Source of the DNA: an uncultured Candidatus Saccharibacteria bacterium
Lineage (GTDB): Bacteria > Patescibacteriota > Saccharimonadia > Saccharimonadales > Saccharimonadaceae
Length of the DNA: 6,723 bases
Assembly: GCA_915070155.1 (NCBI GenBank)
Contig: CAJZFK010000036.1
Span: 1-6,723, forward strand
Direction: 5' to 3'
Below are positions 1 to 5,854 of this stretch, one piece after another. Each line of letters starts with the position of its first letter. Position 1 is the first letter of the stretch. Both the position numbers and the translations under genes were made by a program. The notes under the pieces were generated by a model that was not told the origin of the DNA, searched no databases, and worked only from the letters and a program-made list of their open reading frames with translations.

Positions 1-64
1 CGCCCAATTCGCCGACAATTCATCAATTTATTCCGTCGCAACACGCAAGCATCATGAAAAATAA
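1..64 (+). other. Left-edge sequence, possible 3' end of an upstream plus-strand gene
   Basis: All three plus-strand frames are open from the window edge to the HD gene. One frame ends in TGA at 55-57, making a 4-base ATGA overlap with the HD start at 54. Another ends in TAA at 62-64, with a short tail ending RKHHEK. Either could be the C-terminus of an upstream gene translationally coupled to the HD gene, which would explain why no Shine-Dalgarno is visible before position 54. The frame of the HD gene itself is also open to the edge, without an ATG, GTG or TTG. The stretch is too short to choose between these. Confidence 0.25.
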
Positions 65-530
65 CCCAAAATTCATTGGTTTGTCAGACTCTAGATTATT
101 TCATATGCGCGGAGTGGCGTACAAATCTTACAATCTGGCTCGCGAAGTGTTCAATATGAAAGAAGATGTGGCGCGCAGCTTATTTTTAATGGGACTGGCA
201 CACGACTTTGCCTACGCTTTTGTTGAAAATCAGACGGATCACGAACATGAAGGCGGCAGGATCCTAAAATTATCTGGCTTCAATTGGGCTGAAGCTGTAT
301 TTAATCACGGAGATCCTGACGTGGACGATTGGACGGACGAATTGCTTATCTTAAACTTAGCGGACATGACGACTAGCCCAGACGACAAACCAATAACCAT
401 AGACAAACGACTGGAAGACATTGAAAACAGATATGGCGCAAATAGCATTCAGGCGACAAAAGCGCGCAAATTGACCAAACGAATCAAAGAAGAACTCGCC
501 AAACGAAACCTAACAATCCCAAACTTATAA
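54..530 (+). CDS. HD-domain phosphohydrolase-like protein
   Basis: A 158-residue soluble protein with the HD-superfamily metal-binding pattern: His17 in the first helix, the His50-Asp51 doublet in LAHDFAY, His63/His65 in a DHEHEGG segment, His85 in FNHGD and Asp104 in LNLADM. The order and spacing resemble small YqeK-like or generic HD hydrolases, which use a metal centre to hydrolyse phosphate esters of nucleotides. The substrate cannot be told from the sequence. There is no GYP signature, so it is not an HD-GYP cyclic-di-GMP phosphodiesterase. The C-terminal 40 residues are charged and helical. No Shine-Dalgarno precedes the ATG and the frame stays open to the window edge, so the start is the first available one, and translation may be coupled to an upstream gene. 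It ends in TAA, convergent with fusA. The family assignment is fairly firm; the function is unknown. Confidence 0.8.
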   Translation: MKNNPKFIGLSDSRLFHMRGVAYKSYNLAREVFNMKEDVARSLFLMGLAHDFAYAFVENQTDHEHEGGRILKLSGFNWAEAVFNHGDPDVDDWTDELLILNLADMTTSPDDKPITIDKRLEDIENRYGANSIQATKARKLTKRIKEELAKRNLTIPNL

Positions 531-549
531 ACCTGAAAATTAGCCAAAC

Positions 550-581
550 AAAAATCCCCGGATTCGCTCCGAGGATTTTTT
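550..581. terminator. Bidirectional intrinsic terminator between the HD gene and fusA
   Basis: A hairpin with arms AAAAATCCCCGGA (550-562) and TCCGAGGATTTTT (568-580) around the loop TTCGC. The arms pair fully except for one C/A mismatch (558/572). The A-tract on the left and T-tract on the right (576-581) give a U-run after the stem on either strand. It lies 20 bases past the HD gene stop and 13 bases past the fusA stop, as expected for a shared terminator between convergent genes. Confidence 0.85.
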
Positions 582-593
582 ATGAGATAGAGA

Positions 594-2684
594 TTATTTA
601 TTTCGCTTTTCGATAATCTCTTGCGCAACGTTTGGTGGAACTTCCTCGTATTGAGCTAATTCCATCGTTGAAGCGGCGCGACCCTGAGACATTGAGCGAA
701 TGTCCGATGTGTAGCCGAACATATTTGCTAATGGCACAAATGCCTTAATCAACTTAGCACCACCCATCAAGTCTTCCATAGCGTCGATACGTCCACGGCG
801 CGAGTTAAGGTCGCCGATTATATCACCCATGAAGTCTTCAGGTGTAGTAACTTCAACCTTCATGACTGGCTCAAGCAAGATTGGGTTAGCTTGCTTAATA
901 CCTTCACGAGCAGCTATCGAACCTGCCAATGAGAACGCCAATTCTGAGGAGTCGACATCGTGGTATGAACCATCGTAAAGTGTAGCCTTAACGTCAACAA
1001 CTGGATAACCGGCAATAACACCGCCTTCCAATGTTTCGCGAATACCCTTCATTACGGCTGGGCGATATTCCTGAGGAACCACACCACCCTTAATTTCATC
1101 AACGAACTCAAAGCCTTTACCGGTCTCATTTGGCTCAAAGCGAACCCAAACGTCACCATATTGACCGCGACCACCAGACTGCTTAGCGTGCTTACCTTGA
1201 ACTTCAGAGCGACCCTTGATGCTTTCGCGGAAGGCAACCTGAGGCTCACCAATGTTGGCTTCAACCTTAAATTCGCGCTTCATACGGTCAATAAGGATGT
1301 CTAGGTGCAACTCGCCCATTCCCGACATAATTGTCTGACCTGTTTCTTCGTCTGTGTGAATTCGGAAAGTTGGATCTTCCTCAGCCAAGCGCTGCAATGC
1401 CAACGCCATCTTTTCTTGGTCAGCCTTTGACTTTGGTTCAACCGCGATTGATACTGGTGGCTCTGGGAATTCAATTGACTCAAGAGCAATTGGGTGAGCT
1501 ACGTCAGACAACGTGTTACCAGTTGCGGTAGATTTCAGGCCAACCACAGCGGCGATGTCACCAGCTTCAACCTTGCTGATTTCTTCACGCTTGTCAGCAA
1601 ACATACGAACGATTCGTCCAATTCGCTCTTTTTCACCAGTTGTCGTATTAAGAACGTAGCTTCCTGAAGTCAAAACACCAGAATAGACACGAACGAAGAT
1701 CAACTTACCAACAAATGGATCGGCAGCAATCTTAAACGCCAAAGCAGACAAAGGCTCCTTATCTGATGGCTTGCGGCTAACTTCGTCGCCAGTCTTTGGA
1801 TTCTTACCCCAAATTTCATCAACGTCTAGCGGACTTGGCAAGAAGTCAACCATCAAGTCAAGCAACTTCTCAACGATCACGCCGCGACCGTCACCACCAG
1901 TAACTAGGTAAAAGTCACCAGCCAAAACGCGCTTACGTAGAGCCATTTTTAGCTCGTCAACGGTAATAGCTTCTTCGCCCTGCTCCAAGAACTTCATAGT
2001 AAGTTCGTCATCAGCCTCAACAGCGTTTTCGACCAACAGAGAACGTGCGTTCTTAGCTTTTTCAAGCATATCAGCTGGAATTTCACCAACTTTAAGCTCG
2101 TGATCTGTGTAGTCGTCGTAGGTGTAAGCCTTCATGTCAATCAAGTCGACAACACCGTTGATAGTCTTTTCAAAACCAATTGGCAAGTGAACTGGGAAAG
2201 CCTGCTTACTCAAGCGGTTGTGAATTGACTCAAGAGATTTATAGAAGTCACCACCAGTCTGGTTGATCTTGTTAACGAAACAAATACGTGGCACGCCGTA
2301 CTTATTAGCCTGGCGCCAAACAGTTTCAGACTGAGCCTCAACACCCATCTTACCGTCAAAGACTGTAACTGCACCGTCAAGCACGCGCAAACTACGCTCA
2401 ACCTCAGCGGTAAAGTCGATGTGCCCTGGGGTGTCGATGATATTAATCTTGTGATCTTTCCAGAAACAAGTCACAGCAGCTGACGTAATAGTAATACCAC
2501 GCTCTTTCTCCTGCGCCATCCAGTCGGTAGTAGCACCGTCACCTTCACCACGAACCACACCGATCTTATGCGTCAAGCCAGTGCGGTACAAAATACCCTC
2601 AGTTGTCGTCGTTTTACCGGCGTCAATATGGGCAATAATACCAATATTTCTAAAATTCTTTAGCGGAACATGCGTCTCTGCCAT
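594..2684 (-). CDS. fusA: Elongation factor G (translocase GTPase)
   Basis: A 696-residue EF-G of normal family length. It drives mRNA-tRNA translocation on the ribosome after peptide bond formation. Visible landmarks: G1 P-loop AHIDAGKTT (18-26), switch I RGITITSAA (62-70), G3 DTPGHIDF (84-91) with the catalytic-type His88, domain III with SGMGELHLDIL (454-464), the domain IV motif GGRGQYGDV (504-512), and the domain IV tip GSYHDVDSSELAF (572-584), which reaches the decoding centre. The G4 motif reads NKIN (138-141) in place of NKxD, which is unusual. The ATG is preceded by AAAGGA (2691-2696) with a 6-base spacer. It ends in TAA before a shared terminator. It is separated from rpsG by about 3.2 kb holding yajQ and a protease, and probably has its own promoter. 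Identity is certain; the effect of NKIN is not known. Confidence 0.98.
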   Translation of the reverse strand: MAETHVPLKNFRNIGIIAHIDAGKTTTTEGILYRTGLTHKIGVVRGEGDGATTDWMAQEKERGITITSAAVTCFWKDHKINIIDTPGHIDFTAEVERSLRVLDGAVTVFDGKMGVEAQSETVWRQANKYGVPRICFVNKINQTGGDFYKSLESIHNRLSKQAFPVHLPIGFEKTINGVVDLIDMKAYTYDDYTDHELKVGEIPADMLEKAKNARSLLVENAVEADDELTMKFLEQGEEAITVDELKMALRKRVLAGDFYLVTGGDGRGVIVEKLLDLMVDFLPSPLDVDEIWGKNPKTGDEVSRKPSDKEPLSALAFKIAADPFVGKLIFVRVYSGVLTSGSYVLNTTTGEKERIGRIVRMFADKREEISKVEAGDIAAVVGLKSTATGNTLSDVAHPIALESIEFPEPPVSIAVEPKSKADQEKMALALQRLAEEDPTFRIHTDEETGQTIMSGMGELHLDILIDRMKREFKVEANIGEPQVAFRESIKGRSEVQGKHAKQSGGRGQYGDVWVRFEPNETGKGFEFVDEIKGGVVPQEYRPAVMKGIRETLEGGVIAGYPVVDVKATLYDGSYHDVDSSELAFSLAGSIAAREGIKQANPILLEPVMKVEVTTPEDFMGDIIGDLNSRRGRIDAMEDLMGGAKLIKAFVPLANMFGYTSDIRSMSQGRAASTMELAQYEEVPPNVAQEIIEKRNK

Positions 2685-2690
2685 AAATTT

Positions 2691-2696
2691 TCCTTT
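2691..2696 (-). promoter_or_regulatory. Ribosome binding site of fusA
   Basis: On the minus strand AAAGGA lies 6 bases before the ATG at 2684-2682, a good Shine-Dalgarno at normal spacing. It fixes the fusA start. Confidence 0.75.
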
Positions 2697-2730
2697 ATAT
2701 TACGTTAATTTGCCGAGATTTTTGGTCAAT

Positions 2731-2748
2731 TTTTTTGGCACCAAAAAA
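2731..2748. repeat. A/T-rich inverted repeat in the fusA leader
   Basis: TTTTTTGG (2731-2738) and CCAAAAAA (2741-2748) are perfect inverted repeats around two bases. In RNA this would be a weak hairpin, mostly A-U with a four-base loop GUGC. It falls between the proposed fusA promoter and the fusA ribosome binding site. No U-run follows the stem on the minus strand in the way a terminator needs, so its role is unclear. Confidence 0.35.
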
Positions 2749-2763
2749 CTACTCTTGCGTTTT

Positions 2764-2792
2764 ATTATATCAGTTATCTATGTTTTTGACTA
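2764..2792 (-). promoter_or_regulatory. Putative fusA promoter with extended -10
   Basis: On the minus strand a perfect TATAAT (2769-2764) is preceded by TGA, making an extended -10 (TGnTATAAT). Seventeen bases upstream is TAGTCA (2792-2787), 4 of 6 matches to TTGACA, which includes the TAG stop of the protease frame. Transcription would start near 2757, giving a leader of roughly 70 bases. The same TGATATAATA string occurs before yajQ. Called from consensus only. Confidence 0.5.
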
Positions 2793-3686
2793 GCTCTGAG
2801 CCGGAGGATTTTTAGACTCGTTGCCGTTCGGAGCTGGCGCCGCAGGCGGATAGTTGGCTGGAGGCTGTTGCATAGGCGGCTGCGCGTACGTTGGTGGATA
2901 TTGACCAGGTTGCTGCTGATAGTAATTTTGTTGCGGATATTGCTGTTGCGGCGGAATTGGTTGTTGATATGGCTGCTGTGGATACTGAGGTTGTTGCGGG
3001 AATTGTCCAGCGACAGGATATGGATAAGTATTCATCTTACGTCGATTACTGACAGAAACGGCAATTGCGATAATTGACACTGTTAAGAATAATGCCCCCG
3101 TTGAGAGAATCACCACAACCACAATTATAACTGTAGTGTTATTTTCTGATTCGCTCGTTCCAGCTTCTACGCTAGATGCCTCACTTTCCGTAGAGTCATC
3201 TGGAGTATTGGATGAAACTTCGATCATCTTCGCCACCAAATAATTGTCGGGGTATTTTTTATCCAATTGTTCAAATTTAGCTTTTGCCTGAGAATATTTA
3301 CCTTGAGAAAAACTCTCCAAGCCATCTTTCCAGAGCTTAGTCAATTCGCCATTTGCCGATAACGCAACATTATTTTTCTTCGCCATAGTTTTCAGATCAG
3401 CGATATCGCGGAATATTCCCTCTCCAAAACAAGAATTGTTGCGCTCGCTCCTATCCGCGCAGGACGAACCGCCGTAGGTGTTTAGTCCAATCTGCTTACC
3501 ATCGTCATCAAACGCTGGACCGCCACTGTTGCCTGCCGCAATTTGTGCACTCATTGAAAATAGCTTATGGCCGCCCGCGTCACTAGCCGAACCAGAAACA
3601 TCACCTTGAGTAACAGTTGGGACAGTCTTACTCTTCTTCGTATTTACGCCGTCATCGACAATCGCTGGATAACCAATCGCCGTCAC
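2790..3686 (-). CDS. C-terminal half of trypsin-like serine protease (catalytic Ser, TPR-like segment, TM, P/Q/Y tail)
   Basis: A 298-codon open frame starting at GTG 3686, in the same frame as the upstream protease half. Residue numbers are local. GYPA near residues 5-8 and AAGNSGGPAFD (50-60), with catalytic-type Ser54, are the second half of a trypsin/HtrA-like (S1C) barrel. Cys76 and Cys86 may form a disulfide. Residues 115-155 look like one TPR-type helix pair. Residues 186-210 are a strong membrane helix followed by NRRK, suggesting a cytoplasmic tail. Residues 219-298 are low-complexity Pro/Gln/Tyr. It ends in TAG. Alone it lacks the catalytic His and Asp and any signal peptide, so it is unlikely to be an active enzyme unless it pairs with the first half or is made by readthrough. 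The GTG has a strong upstream Shine-Dalgarno-like sequence, but that sequence also encodes the expected RGD residues. Confidence 0.7.
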   Translation of the reverse strand: MTAIGYPAIVDDGVNTKKSKTVPTVTQGDVSGSASDAGGHKLFSMSAQIAAGNSGGPAFDDDGKQIGLNTYGGSSCADRSERNNSCFGEGIFRDIADLKTMAKKNNVALSANGELTKLWKDGLESFSQGKYSQAKAKFEQLDKKYPDNYLVAKMIEVSSNTPDDSTESEASSVEAGTSESENNTTVIIVVVVILSTGALFLTVSIIAIAVSVSNRRKMNTYPYPVAGQFPQQPQYPQQPYQQPIPPQQQYPQQNYYQQQPGQYPPTYAQPPMQQPPANYPPAAPAPNGNESKNPPAQS

Positions 3687-3688
3687 TC

Positions 3689-3697
3689 GATCACCTC
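3689..3697 (-). promoter_or_regulatory. Internal Shine-Dalgarno-like site before GTG 3686
   Basis: The minus strand reads GAGGTGATC, nine bases matching the complement of the common bacterial 16S 3' end (GATCACCTC). The GAGG core is followed by 7 bases and then GTG. This is ideal spacing for initiation 51 bases past the UGA. The same bases encode part of an expected RGDRV protease motif, so the match may be a by-product of coding. A 5-bp hairpin (3696-3710) overlaps its first two bases. Confidence 0.4.
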
Positions 3698-3737
3698 TAG
3701 AAATCCTAGAACTATCACCTAACTCTACAGCCGGAAA

Positions 3738-3740
3738 TCA
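3738..3740 (-). other. In-frame UGA codon within the protease domain
   Basis: The minus-strand codons around it are GAA GGG TGA TTT CCG. It lies nine codons after the catalytic Asp codon and 71 codons before the catalytic Ser codon. One base change would restore Gly, Arg, Ser, Leu, Trp or Cys. The base after the codon is U, which in E. coli favours efficient termination. No SECIS-like hairpin was seen at the expected short distance downstream. Confidence 0.9.
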
Positions 3741-5267
3741 CCCTTCAACCTTCAGAATCGCCACATCACTTTTGCCGCTATTCAGGTCCATCCCACGACC
3801 CTTCAAATCAACTTCCGCGTCAATTTTCTTGGCTGGAATATTAGTCTTCGTCTTTTTCCACTTAAGATTGCCCGAACCGTCATCTTCGCGCGCAATAGGT
3901 TCGCTTGAGGTCTGGATGACATAATCATATCGATCGTTTTGCGAGCGTATATTATCGGCAGGAACTTGGTTGATAAGACCGAGAATTGCCGCTTGCGCAC
4001 TCTGATCGCCGCCATCAGCCTTATTTGCCAAATCCCGAAGCGTCTCTCGAGTCACATAGCCCGCATCTACCACAAACTTTATATATTTATTCATGTTCTC
4101 TTGCGTGTTGAGACCCATGATCATACTCTGATTAGAAACCTCGGTCACATGTCCATTTGTAGCAATGTAGCCGTCGTCAGAAACAATCGATCCACTACCA
4201 ATTCCACCCGTACATAAGCCATTCAGCTGCATGCTCGCACCATTCTGCGCCGTGTAAATCATATCAGCACAACGATATGTTCCCACGCGGACAGTAGCAA
4301 TTTGATTCCTTGCCACCACTTTAATAACAGAATCTTCGTCCAGTTCATCCAAAGTATTTGTAGTGTCTTTATCTTCTGAGAAATTTTCCGCCTTAGTTTC
4401 GGTCTTAGCTATCGTAGCGGAAGCCACTTGCGCCTCATTATTGCCATCAGCCCTAACCAAGTAGCTACTGTCTGGATTCTGGAAAGTAACCTTAGCAACC
4501 AGCGCCTCCAGCTGGTCAATATATGGCTGCGTGTACGAATTCTTGCTCAATGCAAAAATCGTCATCCAGTACGGTCTGCCGTTCTGAATTGTCAAGTAAG
4601 TTATTTTTTCGCCGGTTTTCTGCCACTTGCCGTCAATAGTGCTTCCGTAATCAACGACCATTTTCTTAAACTTCCGTCCAGAAATCGTCGCGTCGCTGGT
4701 GTGATATTTTAAGTTCGGATTATCCTTCTTCTGCTTGTTGATATCGCCCTGAAGCATTAAATCCAAATCTGAATATTTCTTCGTGTCCTTGTATTCCTCG
4801 GGCATCGTTGAGCGATCAAAATAAGCTTTTTTGCGCGAAGTTAGGATTGAGAAGTCTGGCATAATCTTCCTAAACGAGAACTTCTCTTCTTCCTCCTTCG
4901 GCTTTTCCAAGCCTTTTTTGAAATGTAATCGCAAAATCGCATAAGCGCGACTTTCTTTCAGCTCATCATCAGCATATGTAGTGGCGCTATACTGTTTCTC
5001 ATTAGAATCTTTATTTAAGACGTGACCTTCGCCAGTAAAAACGCTCTTGTCGTATCGAATTGAATAGCCATATTTGGAAACGACTTTTTGCAAGCTCTTA
5101 GCATCTTCTTCGGCAAAAATCTTCTGGATCTTCTTTTTTGCGGTTTTACTGACCCCGGAAGAGCGGTTATTATTAACGACAATCAGCCCAACTATAACAG
5201 AGATCAAGAAAACTACACCCAGAACGATGGCTGCAATTTTTAATTTCTTCATTGACTTCTGATTCAT
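3738..5267 (-). CDS. N-terminal half of trypsin-like serine protease (membrane anchor, unknown domain, catalytic His and Asp)
   Basis: A 509-codon frame ending at UGA 3738-3740. Residues 1-10 are Lys-rich and 11-31 are a hydrophobic anchor (IAAIVLGVVF onward), predicting an N-in, C-out membrane protein. Residues about 35-275 form a mixed strand/helix domain I do not recognise; its strand pattern vaguely recalls PsbP/LpqN-type secreted domains, a weak guess. An acidic, Thr-rich linker follows. The protease domain begins near 314. GSGSIVSDDGYIATNGHV (357-374) supplies catalytic-type His373, and SDVAILKV supplies Asp501. His and Asp are 128 residues apart, much more than usual for HtrA proteases, pointing to an insertion. 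Cys333 and Cys352 may pair. Start: ATG 5267, with GGAG (5275-5272) four bases upstream and 12 bases after the yajQ stop. As terminated it lacks the nucleophile Ser, so the product should be inactive as a protease. Confidence 0.85.
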   Translation of the reverse strand: MNQKSMKKLKIAAIVLGVVFLISVIVGLIVVNNNRSSGVSKTAKKKIQKIFAEEDAKSLQKVVSKYGYSIRYDKSVFTGEGHVLNKDSNEKQYSATTYADDELKESRAYAILRLHFKKGLEKPKEEEEKFSFRKIMPDFSILTSRKKAYFDRSTMPEEYKDTKKYSDLDLMLQGDINKQKKDNPNLKYHTSDATISGRKFKKMVVDYGSTIDGKWQKTGEKITYLTIQNGRPYWMTIFALSKNSYTQPYIDQLEALVAKVTFQNPDSSYLVRADGNNEAQVASATIAKTETKAENFSEDKDTTNTLDELDEDSVIKVVARNQIATVRVGTYRCADMIYTAQNGASMQLNGLCTGGIGSGSIVSDDGYIATNGHVTEVSNQSMIMGLNTQENMNKYIKFVVDAGYVTRETLRDLANKADGGDQSAQAAILGLINQVPADNIRSQNDRYDYVIQTSSEPIAREDDGSGNLKWKKTKTNIPAKKIDAEVDLKGRGMDLNSGKSDVAILKVEG

Positions 5268-5271
5268 ACTG

Positions 5272-5275
5272 CTCC
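5272..5275 (-). promoter_or_regulatory. Ribosome binding site of the protease gene
   Basis: On the minus strand TTGGAG ends four bases before ATG 5267 and lies within the 12-base gap after the yajQ TAG stop. It supports the first ATG over the Met at residue 6, which has no such site, and suggests cotranslation with yajQ. Confidence 0.55.
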
Positions 5276-5279
5276 AATC

Positions 5280-5774
5280 CTAACGATAATTTACAAATTG
5301 CAAAGGTGTGTCATAATCACTTTCTCGCAATAAATTAATAACTTTCTGCAGCTCATCCTTCGATGTAGAAGTAACACGAACGAGGTCGCCCTGAATTTGC
5401 GGCTTAGCTTTCGGCGCATCAACACGAATATCAGCGGCAATTTGCTTCGCCGTCGGCTGATCAAGGCCTTGCTTGAACGGAATCTCCCAAGTCGTTTTCA
5501 GGTTCGAAACAACTTTCTCTTTTGATAAATCCAGAACTTTGCTTGATTGACCACGCCCCGCCAATTTCTTGCGCACAATGTCTAGCACGGCGTCAACTTG
5601 CCAATCGCTGTCGCCCGTAATCTCCAAACCTTTCTTATCATCCAGCCAATCAATTGCCGCGCTCGTCCCCTTAAAATCATAACGCCCTTGGATTTCTTTT
5701 TCAGCCTGCATGAAAACATTATTCATCTCAGCCTTGTCAATTTCCGACACAATATCAAACGAAAAACTCGCCAT
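5280..5774 (-). CDS. yajQ: YajQ family nucleotide-binding protein
   Basis: A 164-residue cytoplasmic protein, close to the usual 160-165. It has the YajQ N-terminus FSFDIVSEID (4-13), the EIQGRYDFKGT segment (27-37), a central IPFKQGLDQPTAKQIA (98-113), the QIQGDLVRVTS strand (127-137) and the diagnostic C-terminus PLQFVNYR (157-164). The family has two ferredoxin-like halves. Some members, such as the Xanthomonas protein, bind cyclic di-GMP and act with a transcription factor; others bind nucleic acids or nucleotides. Which applies here cannot be told. The start has an excellent AGGAGG (5785-5780) with a 5-base spacer. It is first in a unit with the protease gene 12 bases downstream, behind an extended -10 promoter and after the rpsG terminator. 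It ends in TAG. Identity is firm; the role is unknown. Confidence 0.95.
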   Translation of the reverse strand: MASFSFDIVSEIDKAEMNNVFMQAEKEIQGRYDFKGTSAAIDWLDDKKGLEITGDSDWQVDAVLDIVRKKLAGRGQSSKVLDLSKEKVVSNLKTTWEIPFKQGLDQPTAKQIAADIRVDAPKAKPQIQGDLVRVTSTSKDELQKVINLLRESDYDTPLQFVNYR

Positions 5775-5779
5775 TTCTC

Positions 5780-5785
5780 CCTCCT
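5780..5785 (-). promoter_or_regulatory. Strong ribosome binding site of yajQ
   Basis: The minus strand carries a consensus AGGAGG five bases before the yajQ ATG (5774-5772), the strongest Shine-Dalgarno at any annotated gene start in the window. It settles the start codon. Confidence 0.85.
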
Positions 5786-5795
5786 AATTTTTTCT

Positions 5796-5804
5796 ATTAT
5801 ATCA
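5796..5804 (-). promoter_or_regulatory. Putative extended -10 promoter of the yajQ-protease unit
   Basis: On the minus strand TGATATAAT (5804-5796) is a perfect extended -10. No good -35 is found at 16-17 bases (TCTAAA at best), which is typical of extended -10 promoters. It directly abuts the T-run of the rpsG terminator, so transcription would restart immediately after termination. The leader to the yajQ ATG would be short, about 15 bases. It shares TGATATAATA with the proposed fusA promoter. Confidence 0.5.
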
Positions 5805-5831
5805 AAAAATCGCCCCGTTTAGAGCGATTTT
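5804..5831 (-). terminator. Intrinsic terminator after rpsG
   Basis: On the minus strand AAAATCGC (5831-5824) pairs with GCGATTTT (5813-5806), optionally extended by a U-G and a C-G pair, around an A-rich loop. The stem runs into six T (5809-5804). It lies about 24 bases past the rpsG TAA stop, so it should end the rpsL-rpsG transcript before yajQ. Confidence 0.8.
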
Positions 5832-5854
5832 CTGATTTTGCTTTCAAGCAATAA

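Larger units (their letters stand above)
2790..5267 (-). pseudogene. Membrane-anchored trypsin-like serine protease gene interrupted by an in-frame UGA
   Basis: Both halves and the 51 bases between them are in one frame, so the gene is one unit of 825 codons plus stop, with a single UGA as codon 510. Combined layout: cytoplasmic Lys-rich N-terminus, membrane anchor (11-31), extracytoplasmic domain of unknown fold (about 35-275), acidic linker (about 285-312), trypsin-like domain with His373, Asp501 and Ser581, TPR-like segment (about 642-682), second membrane helix (713-737) and Pro/Gln/Tyr-rich tail (746-825). The 17 codons after the UGA read FPAVELGDSS then RISRGDR, typical S1C sequence, and nothing else is damaged. 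It could be a recent nonsense mutation, a sequencing or assembly error, or a readthrough site. Labelled pseudogene for caution. It follows yajQ by 12 bases and is probably cotranscribed with it. Confidence 0.7.

Noticed and set aside
2731..2748. Terminator for the protease gene
   Set aside because: The stem is almost all A-U, has no GC-rich core, and is not followed by a U-run in the minus direction. It also lies downstream of a likely fusA promoter.
2840..3010. Repeat array or CRISPR-like structure
   Set aside because: The repetitive look comes from irregular Pro/Gln/Tyr codons in the protease tail; there are no equal-length repeats with spacers.
3687..3740. Frameshift between the two protease halves
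   Set aside because: The distance from the UGA to the downstream GTG is an exact multiple of three, and the bridging 17 codons read as proper protease sequence, so no indel is needed.
3687..3740. Selenocysteine at the UGA
   Set aside because: No hairpin of bacterial SECIS type starts close after the UGA; the only small stem is 5 bp and begins about 27 bases downstream. A selenocysteine is also not expected at this place in a serine protease.
1052..5822. Other open frames of 60-95 codons overlapping fusA, the protease and yajQ on either strand
   Set aside because: They lie inside well-supported genes in other frames, have no recognisable motifs and show the skewed composition of shadow frames.
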